This document shows positions 42,379-53,063 of a stretch of DNA of 64,000 nucleotides, piece after piece. The stretch spans positions 1-64,000 of the forward strand of contig CANTFK010000340.1 in assembly GCA_947646735.1 (NCBI GenBank), read 5' to 3'. Source of the stretch: Peronospora farinosa. Taxonomy: Eukaryota > Oomycota > Peronosporomycetes > Peronosporales > Peronosporaceae. The notes under the pieces are model-generated. The model did not search any database and was not told the DNA's origin. It saw only the letters and a list, made by a program, of their open reading frames with translations. A program made the translations under genes and the position numbers. Each line of letters starts with the position of its first letter. The first letter of the stretch is position 1.

Positions 42379-43518
42379 ATGGTTCGGTCTTCATCTTTGA
42401 GTAATGAATATGAATTAGAGACGACCACATGCTATTATCCTCCAGACAACATGGGTCCGTCTTACCTCTCTTCGTCTCTAAATCAACGAGCTACCACTAA
42501 AACGAAACAGTCGTCAAAGTTACTGAAATTTATCGTTCCAATTTTCTGCGGAGTAGTGGTGATCATTATCATTGTGGTGATCGCTTTGCATGCTAAATCA
42601 AGCGACGGCTCTTCAACCTCTGGTGAGGGTGATGGGAACGCCGCTTCATCTTTGTCTTCCACTCTATCATCGTCCTGCGCTCGTGTCGACCTAAAGGACC
42701 GAACTGTGGCGTTCTGGCAAAGTGAAATTGCTGGATGTGATACCGTTCCGGAAGGGGTTACGCACTTTGTCTTTGGTTTTGCACTTGTTATGGAAGGTAT
42801 CATCGTGCCTACTTTCCAGTCTTTTTCCGACGACGTTATCGTTCAATGTGTGGAGAAACTCCGAGAACGATGTATTTTTTCGTTGGCAAGTGTTGGTGGA
42901 TCGACCAATAACGAAAACATAACGGAAATTGCAAACGCGACTTTGTTTGCAGAATCTGCAGTGGCTTTACTGACCAAGTTCAGGTTTGATGGATTGGACT
43001 TAGATGACGAGACAGTCGGAGCACAATTCAGCGCGGACCGAACGGTCGGATTGCTGAAAGCTACACGTGAAGCGTTGGATGCAGCTGGTAACACGTCGGC
43101 GTTGCTGACCTATGACGCTTATTTCACTGAAGGAGACACGTCGGTATGCACCGCAGCGGAGTCAGCAGCATACTCGAGGTGCTTTCCGACTGAAGTTCTC
43201 GAATATGTGGATTGGGTCAACATCATGGCATACAACATTGACAAGGATAATGACACTGCTGCGGCCATTTATGCTGCAGCTGTGAACACTACTTTTGCTG
43301 CGTGGGGTACTCAACTAGGCGGAAATTTTTCATTAGCTACAATCGGTTTATGTGTAGAGGGAGGGTGTGCTTATGGTCCTGGACCGAATGCTACCGTGAT
43401 TGCTGAATGGAAAGAATTTGCTCGTCAAGACGGGCATGGAGGCATGATGATTTACGCTGCATCGACGGAGGTGGCCGAGGATTTTCCAGTTACTAGAAGT
43501 ATCATCAGTACGACGTAA
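42379..43518 (+). CDS. Membrane-anchored GH18 chitinase-like protein
   Basis: 379 residues, start ATG at 42379 (MVRSSSLSNEYELETT). There is no cleavable signal; instead a cytoplasmic N-terminus is followed by one strongly hydrophobic helix (about residues 48-72, FIVPIFCGVVVIIIIVVIALH), giving a type II membrane protein with the catalytic domain outside. A Ser/Gly linker leads into a GH18 barrel. The catalytic signature DxxDxDxE is intact as 'FDGLDLDDE' (about residues 202-210), with 'SLASVGGS' upstream and 'YVDWVNIMAYN' downstream, also family landmarks. Paired Cys fit an extracellular domain. The likely substrate is chitin or another GlcNAc polymer; oomycete walls have little chitin, so the target could be a host or fungal polymer (inference). 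Confidence 0.85.
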   Translation: MVRSSSLSNEYELETTTCYYPPDNMGPSYLSSSLNQRATTKTKQSSKLLKFIVPIFCGVVVIIIIVVIALHAKSSDGSSTSGEGDGNAASSLSSTLSSSCARVDLKDRTVAFWQSEIAGCDTVPEGVTHFVFGFALVMEGIIVPTFQSFSDDVIVQCVEKLRERCIFSLASVGGSTNNENITEIANATLFAESAVALLTKFRFDGLDLDDETVGAQFSADRTVGLLKATREALDAAGNTSALLTYDAYFTEGDTSVCTAAESAAYSRCFPTEVLEYVDWVNIMAYNIDKDNDTAAAIYAAAVNTTFAAWGTQLGGNFSLATIGLCVEGGCAYGPGPNATVIAEWKEFARQDGHGGMMIYAASTEVAEDFPVTRSIISTT

Positions 43519-44205
43519 GGTTTGAGTCGGATAACTACATGGAAAAAATAATATTTGAATGATCAGCATCTTGGATGACAAAAACATTCGATAGATATGC
43601 TGTCTCATTAATATGTTGCTTACTAGCAATAGTTCTGCGCGGAGGCAAAATAATGGATCCGGCACTGTCTCACCCGTACTAAAAAACCACACCAGTAACA
43701 TCAAATTCTTCCATAGACTCGTCATCCTGCTAGAGGTTTGTCGTCGCGGCACTAAAATATCAGCGTTTCCTTGACGAGGTCTGCTTGATCATATTAAAGA
43801 CCAAAATTGCTTGTGATGTTGTAAAGAGAAAGTATGGCCGATGGGCATCCAATCCCAGCTTTTTGTTAACCTTCGAAAAAGAAAATCTTCCCATGCAGAA
43901 AAACTACACCAAATTCACCATCCTGAAAATAACGCAAAATCAAAAATCTCTCTTCCTCGCCGTCGACCAAGTTTCGTCCTCATCTGTCGCATTTCTTAAC
44001 ACCTCAATTTTTGCTGCAGTTGCACTTGATATTGTTTCAACTCGGATCTTCCTTTCTCTGTGGCTGTTACATATGGTGTCCATTAGTAACCTGGCCATCT
44101 TTCGCCCAGTATGTGGTAGTAGGCGGTCCAGTATGTGAATATACATATTGTAGTCATCTCAATTACACAGAGTCACTGACGTGCCTGTGCATACACAACC
44201 CCCCT
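43519..44205. other. Convergent intergenic; possible small gene
   Basis: Between the GH18 gene and the GNAT-fusion gene. The minus frame 44146-43940 (RKIRVETISSATAAKIEVLRNATDEDETWS) has an acidic, amphipathic end that looks gene-like, and 43720-43690 (DDESMEEFDVTG) could be a second exon, but no convincing start or splice joins them. Low confidence. Confidence 0.3.
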
Positions 44206-45951
44206 TCACCAATTGAGTGTCTCGGGCAGATATTTCTTGACAAGTTGCAAGTAATACTGAAGTTCAACACCGACGTCGATGTTCTCTACAGTACTCTCTG
44301 ATACACAAACCACCCTACCGAGTGAGCTAATCCATTCCTTAGTGTCCACATCGTGAGGCACGCACAAGTCGCCGTAGTTGTCCTGCTCGTACCAAGTTTT
44401 GAGCGACCAAAAGCGGATGACGTCCAAAGCTTCTGCAGGTAGCGTGGTCTTGTTTAGAGACAACACGCAATGTAAATATTCATCTGGAGTCCACGGCAAC
44501 ATGACGTTCTCCAAACCACAATGAGCAGCAACGCTACGTCCACCATTTGCAGCATTACAGTGGTCCACATTGAGCTTGTTCAGCTCTGGGAACTCGATCG
44601 TGTTCGGGATAGCCTCACCAACAACCCACGTCGAATTCTTGGTCAGCCACTCTTGTGCTGATATACTACGCAGCGCAGCATTGTCGTCGTCTGTCCAGCA
44701 CAAGAACAACATTCCTAAAGCACGAAGAAAAATAACCAACTGCAGCCAGTCTGGATGTCCATCTTTCTTCACTGCAGCTGCCGTAGCTAGCATGTACTGG
44801 ATCACCCAACTCTTCTCCTGATCTGAATCACCTGTTAGTTCCATCACACACTTGCAAGCTTCTAGAACTGACATTTGTGCATGTTGCAAGTTTCCGTACT
44901 TGGCTATTTGGTTTTTCACGAACGCAGTTGTTTGATATTTCCGCATAATTTTGTCGAAAAGCGAATGAGCGTCTGTCTTATTGCAGACCAACGACATGAT
45001 GTCATCACCATCCCAAGGCACGGGACGGTCAGATACCTCAACTCGCTTTGCCAATGGATCAATGCACAAATAACTTCCATGGAAGCTACGAAGTGCCACA
45101 CCTTTAGCAATTGCAGCAACATTATCATCATGTTGTGGCACGACATGGAACGTCTCCCATGTCGAGTTCACCGGTCGATCGGCCAAAATTGTACCGTCTT
45201 CTTCGACACACAAAAATTTACCATATACACTACGGAGAAAAATTTCTCCCATGGCACCAAGTAATAGTTGCCACATGCAACCATTATTCTTCGAGCTCAG
45301 ACTCAAACCTCCATCCTCTCGAGCCACGAGACAAGTACCATCTGGAGTCTGTAGGGACATCATGAAAAACCAAGTGCTTTCTTTTGGTCGGATGGGAAAA
45401 AAAGTGTTGTTTTGGAAAACTGATACCATTGGCACCTTTCGAAGACAGTCGCTGCCGTTATAAAGGAATAGAGTGGTTCCCGCAGGCAGTTCTGAAAACC
45501 CCCAACCTTGATAAAGTCCTACGAGTTTGCCAAAACGATCAGAGTCCTCTTCAGCCTCTAAATAGAGTGCACGCACTTGTTTTTCCTCTAAAGTAGCAAG
45601 TGTTGCCAGATAAAGCACACGGGCTAAACCCAAGCCACGGAACGCCGGATTCACCGCCACAGACTTGACATGAGCCGTTCCATTCTTCTCTATAGTGAAA
45701 ATGAGTTTTCCCACGGCGCCACGCTGTGTCGCTAATTGGCCAATAGAAATAGAAATAAAGTTAGAAATCCCTATTCGAGGTGGTAAGAGTGTTGATAGTA
45801 CGTTGTGTAACATACAAGCAAAAAGCACCCAACGCAGCTCTTTTGTGCGGCGATCGTCGGTAAACTGCAGTCGAAAGCGAGCAATAGGGACAGTAAACAC
45901 CTCCGTGACGGACACGTTAGCGCCCAAAGGTGGTACAATCAGAGTCTTCAT
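44206..45951 (-). CDS. GNAT / beta-trefoil / inositol-oxygenase-like fusion, metal ligands lost
   Basis: 581 residues from the ATG at 45951 (MKTLIVPPLGANVSV). Part 1, about residues 60-170: an N-acetyltransferase with the acetyl-CoA loop 'VNPAFRGLGLARVL'. Part 2, about 190-330: fascin-like beta-trefoil repeats ('TCLVAREDGGLSLSS', 'GKFLCVEEDGTILADR', 'GSYLCIDPLAKRVEVSDR'). Part 3, about 340-570: close in order and spacing to myo-inositol oxygenase ('HPDWLQLVIFLRALG', 'WVVGEAIPN', 'HCGLENVMLPWTPDEY', 'LPAEALDVIRFWSL', 'YGDLC'). Known diiron ligands are replaced: HD in 'LLHDLG' is R-A, His in 'WGHDEY' is Pro, His in 'IRFHSF' is Trp, and the first His and last Asp also differ. So the oxygenase part should not bind iron. 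Start and whether an upstream TM exon (46177-45970 frame) joins are uncertain. Confidence 0.8.
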   Translation of the reverse strand: MKTLIVPPLGANVSVTEVFTVPIARFRLQFTDDRRTKELRWVLFACMLHNVLSTLLPPRIGISNFISISIGQLATQRGAVGKLIFTIEKNGTAHVKSVAVNPAFRGLGLARVLYLATLATLEEKQVRALYLEAEEDSDRFGKLVGLYQGWGFSELPAGTTLFLYNGSDCLRKVPMVSVFQNNTFFPIRPKESTWFFMMSLQTPDGTCLVAREDGGLSLSSKNNGCMWQLLLGAMGEIFLRSVYGKFLCVEEDGTILADRPVNSTWETFHVVPQHDDNVAAIAKGVALRSFHGSYLCIDPLAKRVEVSDRPVPWDGDDIMSLVCNKTDAHSLFDKIMRKYQTTAFVKNQIAKYGNLQHAQMSVLEACKCVMELTGDSDQEKSWVIQYMLATAAAVKKDGHPDWLQLVIFLRALGMLFLCWTDDDNAALRSISAQEWLTKNSTWVVGEAIPNTIEFPELNKLNVDHCNAANGGRSVAAHCGLENVMLPWTPDEYLHCVLSLNKTTLPAEALDVIRFWSLKTWYEQDNYGDLCVPHDVDTKEWISSLGRVVCVSESTVENIDVGVELQYYLQLVKKYLPETLNW

Positions 45952-46653
45952 CGTGTTTCTAAATGAGGAATGATTGCGAATAGAAAAACGTAGGACTTGG
46001 GTTGAAGATAAAGAACTCGACGTATACTTTTGTTCTTTCTTTGTAGTCAAAAGACGTAAAAAGCCAGCAATTATCTTCCCAACCTTTAAGCATCAAGTGG
46101 TCGTACGAAATCTTTACGCGCGCACGTGAGCGACTCAACCACCAGACAAAGACGGCCAAGACTACACAAATGGCCATCAACACTGTCTAAAGCACAATGG
46201 AAATCGTTGAAAAAGTTTCAGGCGATAGCACAGATTTCATCTCGTGCCACATGTTCCTCAATATTCCATGCGACGGTAGACATAAATCACTTCTGTAAAG
46301 CTGCTGCTGCTGTTATTTGTATAATTGACACTCTCGCCTCTGCTCACGATATTCAATATTCAAAGCACTGTCAAATGAGTATAAGGTCATGTGCAAGGAT
46401 TTTACATGTAAGTTAGACTTGTGGGTCGTTATTATACTGTATCAGCCAAACTAAAGGGTGAAAGCCTATTTCGTCTAGCACATGGATGGATGTCTTAAGA
46501 AACCCAACATCAAGAACAATGAGCTTCTTATTCAAGTAAAGTGTTCAAAGCCTTTTGGTATCGTAACGAAGCAGATCCAGCTTTACGCGCAGTATCACTA
46601 AGAAATCAATCGAATCTGACCATACATGCGTAATCCACGACACGGACGGTACG
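45952..46653. other. Upstream of the fusion gene; possible TM exon
   Basis: A minus-strand frame starting at 46177 (MAICVVLAVFVWWLSRSRARVKIS) encodes an N-terminal membrane anchor and 50 further residues. No GT-AG pair I could find joins it in frame to the fusion gene at 45951, so I leave it as a possible separate small gene or unresolved exon. 46200-46653 shows nothing. Confidence 0.3.
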
Positions 46654-48673
46654 TTACAGATTGGGATCGAAGTTCATGTTGCGAGCGATGTTACGTAGCG
46701 TAAAGACAATCTCCAGAGCGTTCGGTCGCTGGCTCGGTTCGAAACTGGAGCAGGCCGCTGTGAGCTGCTGCAGCGATCTTGGACAGTTGTCTCGAAGCTG
46801 AGGCGAAACCTCACCCGAAGTGGCCAGATGCATGAGTTGCATTGTGGTCATGCGTCGCTCACTCACCTCCGTATTGAGCGCGAAGGGTGGGAGACACGTA
46901 TCCAGCTCGGACAACACGATAGCGTATGAGTATACGTCCGCCTTCTCGCTGTAAGCCTCACCGCGTAGGATCTCGGGTGCTGTCCAGAGCAACGTGCCCA
47001 CGCCATTAGTCATTGTATCATCCGAAGAACGCTCGCGACTGAGGCCAAAGTCGCTCAACTTGGCACGCAAGTGGTTGTCAAGCAACACATTCAGCGATTT
47101 GAGGTCACGATGGATGATAATGGGCTGTCGGCCATGCAGATATGCCAGTGCATCCGCTATATCGGTGGCAATTTCAAGCTTCTCCTTGTGCCACGTAAGA
47201 TCGTCCTTGCGGTTAGAATTCAACAACATCGACAGATCTCCCTGCTCCATGAACTCAGAGACGATGCAAAGGTCGCATACGCGGTTCCAAGAGAGACCTA
47301 TGAATTGGACGATATTAGGATGCTCGAGTGCTGAAGCAAGACGGACTTCGTTCGAAAACAGCATGACGTTGCCCTCGTCGTGACGTTTTTCCGGCAACAA
47401 CTGCTTGATAGCCACAATTTGCGAGCCGCAAGTACCTCTCCAAACCTCCCCATTGGCTCCACGTGCAATCAGTTTGTCGAAACTGAGGCTATCGTAGCTG
47501 ATGCGTTTTGCTGTGATTTTTGCGTCGATACAGAAAATTGCCAACTCCATCGATCGCCGCATATTTATCGAGTTCCTCGGGCTACTCATTCTAGTGGCAT
47601 TGCGTTTATACCGCGTTGTAGATGTCACGCTTTCGTAGATCGTGGGAGACGGCGCGACATCCACCACATCTCTCTTCTTTCGCACTGTCAAGATGACACC
47701 AATTGTGATTCCGAGGAGAATAAACAGCACCACAAGAACGATGGTCGTTCCAGAGATGCTTGTGGTAGCTTCATTGTTTGTAGTCGCCACATCAGAAGAG
47801 GTTCGTTGTGCTGCCAGAGGACATCGACTCACCTGAAATCTCACTGTCAAGCCACAGGTCGACAAATCCACCGCGGATAGGTAGACACCAACTCTCCGCC
47901 TCAGCATTGTGGAACTGCACGCAGGGGGCAACAAAGAACGGCTCTATCGGGCAGTTCTCTATGGTGCTCGGTAGTGGTGCAATCTGGTGAATGGTAAAGA
48001 GAACGTCAGCATCAATGGTAGAATCATCCATTGATCCGAATCCTAAGACATTTTCAATGCCATCCGAGCCCGAGCTCTCGTGAAGCACATGCTTAAACAG
48101 TTGAATGTCCGGAACAAGCGTGAAATCACCATCTTCAGACCAGAGCGTCGTCGATCCTGCGTCTCTAATATCGGTTGCATTCTTCTCCATAGCTGCAATT
48201 CCACATTGTGCAGCCTTCCACACAGTCGACCACGAACACGCTGGATCTGCATAGTAAAGCCCTGTCGACACGCAAGTCTCCAATGGACAATCCTTGCCTC
48301 GGAACGCTTCAAACGTCGTCAAAACCACTGACATGGATTCTTCACAAGGTGTATAAACTTGTACAAGTCGACCGCTACTTGTCATAACGAGTCCCGTGTC
48401 CCATAATAATGCCCGTTGTAGATATCCCGACAGTGCATTCCACTTGATTGATTTCTCTGCTAGTCGCTTTAATAACGAATCAGGGACGTTCGACAGCACA
48501 ATTTGTGCAATATCTGAGCTTGTACTATTCAAATGAAGTTGCTGAACAACATGAAGCCTAGCCGCAACGTCAAGAGTAGCGTCCACATAGCACGACTGCT
48601 GGTATAACGTCACTAGCAGGAATAAAGTCCAAAATGTAGCACGTAGAGCTTGCTGTTGGCAATGAGATGGCAT
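46654..48673 (-). CDS. Receptor-like TKL protein kinase
   Basis: Two exons (48673-47833 and 47768-46654), 64-bp intron with GTGAGT donor, CTGAT branch-like site and AAG acceptor; 651 residues. Residues 1-32 form a signal peptide (MPSHCQQQ.. LFLLVTLYQQSCYVDA). The ectodomain of about 250 residues has several Cys and no leucine-rich repeats. A membrane helix follows (about 301-323, TIVLVVLFILLGITIGVILTV), then a juxtamembrane segment and the kinase domain. Kinase motifs are intact: glycine loop 'ARGANGEVWRG', Lys in 'VAIKQL', 'HRDLKSLNVL', 'DFGLSRE', 'WTAPEI' and 'RPNALEIV'. HRDLKSLN is typical of the TKL group. Predicted to sense an extracellular cue and phosphorylate Ser/Thr; ligand unknown. 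The small intron removes the frame overlap between the two coding parts. Confidence 0.85.
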
Positions 48674-48893
48674 CCGCTGTGACAATATAATTTATTCAAG
48701 TGAGTTGTGCGCAGTTAGACACAGCACGGACGGGTAGAGCTCCGCACACATGAGGCAAGAAGAGGACAGACTAACACCGCAACCTTTCGCGTTTTTGGTG
48801 TGAAATTGAAGTAGACTACATCATGTGTACATCGTTTTGGTCACACACACACACCATTATAATCGACTGGCTCACAGTCAATCGATCTAAGAT
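48674..48893. promoter_or_regulatory. 220-bp divergent promoter, kinase and eIF3b
   Basis: Both genes start outward from this short region. It contains an (AC)n tract (48842-48852) and TATAATCGACTGGCTCACAGTC near the eIF3b start. The spacing leaves little room for separate promoters, so shared control is possible but unproven. Confidence 0.5.
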
Positions 48894-50984
48894 ATGGGAC
48901 CTACAACGTTCGAGCAGAAGCTGGCGCATCTAAAGCGTGAAGCGGAGCACTATGCCGACTATTTGAGTGACGAAGAAGCAGAGGATGAAGTGACAATTAA
49001 AGCCAATGAGGAAGAGGATTTCTGCAACGACTTCAGTATGGCCGTCGTAGTGGGCGGGTTACCCGTTGTTGACGAATCTAAGCATGGCAAGCTGCTGAAT
49101 GTAGTGAAGAAGATTTTTGGACAAGTGGGTGCTGTGGTGGACATTCACATGCCCTTTGATGATAGCGGCAAAACCACTGGTTTTGCTTTCGTTGAGTACG
49201 AGCAGGAGGCGCACGCGAAAGACGCCGTGCGCACGATCAACAACTTTGCGCTAGACAAACGCCATACGATGATCGTAAACAAGTACGAGGACATTGAACG
49301 GTATGAGAAGACAACTACCGAGTTTGTGGCTCCTAATGTGGAGAAATTGGTAGAGCCCAAGAATCTGCAGACGTGGCTCATGGATCCTGCACGTCGTGAC
49401 ATGTTCGTGCTGCGTCACGGCTCAGAGACAGAAATCTTTTGGAGTGATAAAGGTGAGATTGAATTCGTTTATGCTGGAGACCGTGAAAAAACAAACGGCA
49501 AACAGTGGTGTTCGCAGTACGTGCTGTGGTCCCCTCAGGGCACATACCTGGCCACATTCCATCCGCAGGGTATTGCTCTTTGGGGTGGTGACAAGTACGA
49601 GAAGGTTGGACGATTTGCCCACAAGAACGTCACACGCGCTGTTTTCTCGCCTCATGAAAACTACCTGATTACAGTGAGCGAGACCGAGCAGGACTCGGCG
49701 ATCATTATCTGGGACGTTAAGACCAGCAAGATGCTGCGTGCATTCCCTGCTGGCAAGCCTACCGGTGCTAAGAACGAAGTGGTGCAGGGCCTCATGACCC
49801 CATTTAAGTGGAGCGCTGGCGACAAGTACGTGGCTCGCCGTGGCAATGATGTCATCAGTATCTACGAGCTGCCGTCCATGAAGCTCCTCGAGAAAAAGTC
49901 ACTGCGTGCCGAGGGTGTCCACGACTTTTTCTGGTCGCCAACTGACCTGATACTGGCCTACTGGGCGCCGGAGGGAAACAATGTGCCCGCCCGTGTGTCT
50001 CTAGTGGAGCTACCATCCCGTCGCGAAGTGCGCCAGAAAAACTTGTTCAACGTCAGCGACTGCAAGCTGCACTGGCACCCGAATGGCACGTTTTTGTGCG
50101 TCAAGGTTACTCGCCACTCCAAGTCGAAAAAGACTATGTTCACGAACTTTGAGTTGTTCCGTTTGCAAGAGCAGCTGGTGCCCGTTGAGATGCTGGAGAT
50201 CAAAGACAACATCGTTGCGTTCGCGTGGGAGCCCAAGGGTACGCGTTTTGCCACTGTGCACGGCGAAGGCCAGCAACGCCTTAGCGTATCGTTCTACGAT
50301 ATGGACGGTGAAAACAAGTCGACAAAGGAGGTGACGCTACTATACACGCTTAAGGACAAGGCCTGCAGCCACCTTTATTGGTCGCCGCTCGGAAACAACA
50401 TCGTGCTGGCTGGTCTTGGCGAGATTAACGGCCAACTCGAATTCTGGGACGCCACTGAACAGCAGAGCATCACGGTGCAGGAACACTTCAAATGCACGCA
50501 CGTTGAGTGGGATCCATCTGGACGTGTAGTGGCGACGGCCGTGTGTCAGCCGCTGGACAACTCGTACTACAAGTTTACTATGGACAATGGCTACACGCTG
50601 TGGACGTTCCAGGGCAAGCAGCTCTTGGAGGAGAAAAAGGAATCGTTCTATCAATTTCTGTGGCGTCCGCGCCCGCGCACGTTGCTATCGGATGCGGAGT
50701 ACAAAAAGGTAGTGAAGAATCTCAAGAAGTACGAGAAGCGGTTCGACCAGATGGACCGCCTCAAGGAGCGCGAGCGCCAGGCCGCTAAAAATGCGGAACG
50801 TAACCGCAAGGTGCAGGAGTTCCAGGAGCTGCTGCAGAGGCTCTTGGCCGCAGCCGCGGTACGCCGTGGCGAGTACATTGCGCTGCTTGACGGCTACGAC
50901 AGCGAGGACGAGAACGAGTACATTGTGCAGAGTCACACGTACGATGACGTGCTTGAGAGTAAGGAGGAAATCATGCGCAAGTAG
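48894..50984 (+). CDS. Eukaryotic translation initiation factor 3 subunit B
   Basis: 696 residues without introns. N-terminal acidic segment; RRM at about residues 47-130 ('MAVVVGGLPVV', 'GFAFVEYEQEAHAKDAV'); nine-blade beta-propeller region to about residue 620 ('QYVLWSPQGTYLATFHPQG', 'RAVFSPHENYLITVSE', 'FKWSAGDKYVARRG', 'HLYWSPLGNNIVLAG', 'FLWRPRPRTLL'); then a basic, coiled C-terminus ending 'YDSEDENEYIVQSHTYDDV'. These are the standard parts of eIF3b, the scaffold that holds eIF3 i and g and helps recruit the 40S ribosome to mRNA. The length fits. Codon use is even with the neighbours. Start ATG at 48894 has an upstream A-rich context. Confidence 0.95.
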   Translation: MGPTTFEQKLAHLKREAEHYADYLSDEEAEDEVTIKANEEEDFCNDFSMAVVVGGLPVVDESKHGKLLNVVKKIFGQVGAVVDIHMPFDDSGKTTGFAFVEYEQEAHAKDAVRTINNFALDKRHTMIVNKYEDIERYEKTTTEFVAPNVEKLVEPKNLQTWLMDPARRDMFVLRHGSETEIFWSDKGEIEFVYAGDREKTNGKQWCSQYVLWSPQGTYLATFHPQGIALWGGDKYEKVGRFAHKNVTRAVFSPHENYLITVSETEQDSAIIIWDVKTSKMLRAFPAGKPTGAKNEVVQGLMTPFKWSAGDKYVARRGNDVISIYELPSMKLLEKKSLRAEGVHDFFWSPTDLILAYWAPEGNNVPARVSLVELPSRREVRQKNLFNVSDCKLHWHPNGTFLCVKVTRHSKSKKTMFTNFELFRLQEQLVPVEMLEIKDNIVAFAWEPKGTRFATVHGEGQQRLSVSFYDMDGENKSTKEVTLLYTLKDKACSHLYWSPLGNNIVLAGLGEINGQLEFWDATEQQSITVQEHFKCTHVEWDPSGRVVATAVCQPLDNSYYKFTMDNGYTLWTFQGKQLLEEKKESFYQFLWRPRPRTLLSDAEYKKVVKNLKKYEKRFDQMDRLKERERQAAKNAERNRKVQEFQELLQRLLAAAAVRRGEYIALLDGYDSEDENEYIVQSHTYDDVLESKEEIMRK

Positions 50985-51293
50985 GCATATCTGTAGCCAG
51001 TACATCATAAGATGGATATTTAATGATGCTAATGCATGGACAATGGATGCCTCGTTGCTTGAGTGTGCCCAATAGATAATGCTGTTGTGTGGTATGCGCA
51101 TAACGTAGTATATTGGGCTGTCCCATTAAAAGTGGAGTCCGGGTCGTAATATTAGTACTAAAATAATACTAAAAGTATTATACATATGTACTAGTAATAT
51201 ACACATAAAAAACAAGTAGTACTAACGAATTATAGCTGTATAGCCAACGGAATACTAAGTTTTCAAGTATATTTTTCAAGAGAGGGCCGTCCA
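50985..51293. other. AT-rich intergenic region
   Basis: The first part is the eIF3b 3' region; 51150-51270 is very AT-rich with repeated ATACTAAAAGTA and TACTAGTAATATAC. No feature beyond that is seen. Confidence 0.5.
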
Positions 51294-52975
51294 ATGCGCG
51301 TACCTAAGGAGGGATCATTCTTGAATCGATGGCGATGGTTTCTACAGCTTCAAGTTCCACGACTTCTTGCTCTACATCCATGGGGTCTCGTTGCTATTCT
51401 ACTTCGCTCTCCTAGTCGTCTTTTGGATGAAGTTACAACGTGTCATCATCGCTATTTGGATCGAGCAGCAGCTGCAGTGACGCAGAATCCTGTTTTGTTT
51501 CCAAGTGGGTTTTTCTCGGAAGGTTGGGGAGATTTAAATACTCCTAAACGAATTCGAAACGTATTACAAAGTCAACGGATGAATCACGTTGTGACATTGC
51601 AACAAGATGATGTGAAATGGGGTCAAGTGAGAGACATGGCAATAGCAAAAGTAGCACTACGTGAAGGCACATTTAAAAGTACATTGACAAATGCAGAGCA
51701 ATTACTGCCGAAGGAGAGTCTGGATGCATTCTGTGAATTAATCACCCCATTGGAATGGGAACAGGAAGATGCTGAGATCCCACAAGGACTTACAGATCGA
51801 CCTCTTGTGGGTACGTGACTTTGTAGTAACGAACGGAAAGTGACCACGAGTTATCTCGTACTTATGCATATGGTGAAACGTAGTGCTATTACCAGGCACA
51901 GGAGAGCACGGATTTCTGCATCGAAGGACGTCCATTGCAATTCCTCTGGCAAAAAAAGGAGTTGCGACATTGGTATGTTGGATTTTAGTTAGCTACGAAA
52001 AATGTTGTGCATCGTGATAGGATGTGAATGTCCTGCTTTTGACAGATTCTTGAAGGACCTTTCTACGGGAAACGCAAACCACCTCAGCAAAAAGGATCCA
52101 AGCTGCGAAGGTACGTTTGTACTTGTGTGTCATGTTTTGTTACAATACTGGACACCTCTAACCTTGTTCTCTATTGCAGGGTAAGTGACTTGCCGATTCT
52201 AGGTCAAGCAACGATTGAGGAAGCCAAGTCTTTGTTGCAATACTTCCATGATTATCATGGCTTCTCGCAAATGGTGGTTGCAGGTAGCAGCATGGGTGGA
52301 TTGCACGCTGCCATGGTCGCGTCAGTATTTCCAGGAGATGTGGGTGCCACAGCCTGGTTGGCCCCGCCTTCAGCTGCTCCTGTATTTGCAGATGGTTTGC
52401 TTTCAGGGTCCTGCAATTGGCGCTCGCTTTACAAACAACATGAACTGCACATGCTAGACAAAATGCTCGCGGGGCACGCCGTAGCTGAGTCATACGAAAA
52501 GCAGGCCGATGATATCACTGATGCCGGGAAAGATCGAGCCAAAGCCTCTGTTATGGAAATGGATTCAGTACAAGAAGCCAAGAAACGCATGAGGCTGTTT
52601 CTATCTATCACAGATATCGACAACTTCTTACCTCCGCGGCGTTCAGACGCCGTTGTCTTCGTTTACGGCACTGAAGACGAATACGTTGGTTTTGCTGAGC
52701 CTCAGTGGGCGGTAGGTTTTGTCTAAGGTTGAACCTGGACCGCAGTGTTACTTTACAATATTGACATATCGTACTCTGCTTTGTCTGCATTTCAGCACAT
52801 GCGTGAGCATTGGCGACCAGCAAGCTTTCGAACGATAAAAACCGGCCACGTCAGCGGCATTTTGTTAGAGCAAGCAGCATACTGTAAGACAATTTTAGAG
52901 GTTATCGATCTGCTGAAGGAGCGAGGTGCAGTAGCAGGGTCCTCGTCAAATGCTAGTGTTCCCGACTCGACATAG
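51294..52975 (+). CDS. ABHD18-type alpha/beta hydrolase, five exons
   Basis: 456 residues from five exons: 51294-51810, 51896-51972, 52046-52110, 52180-52711 and 52796-52975. All four introns (85, 73, 69, 84 bp) have GT donors and AG acceptors and restore the frame, for example GCATTG|GTATGT type joins and TGACAG / TTGCAG acceptors. Family landmarks in order: 'FFSEGWGD', 'TGEHGFLHRRTSIAIPLAKKGVATL', 'LEGPFYGKRKPPQQKGSKL', 'RVSDLPILGQATIEE', the nucleophile elbow 'AGSSMGGLHAAMVAS' with Ser, and the tail 'EHWRPASFRTIKTGHVSG' with a candidate catalytic His. ABHD18 (DUF2048) proteins are linked to cardiolipin or lipid metabolism in animals; the substrate here is unknown. The stop lies 88 bp from the convergent NPRL3 stop. 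Confidence 0.9.
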
Positions 52976-53063
52976 CCCTCCAAGGCATCAAGGGCGGCCA
53001 GTTGATCAACAACATAATATCTCAAATTTTGTTCACCCATACTTAAACATACTTGTAAATGAA

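Noticed and set aside
47833..47934. Apparent frameshift between kinase ectodomain and kinase
   Set aside because: A 64-bp GT-AG intron with a branch-like site restores the frame, so no frameshift is needed.
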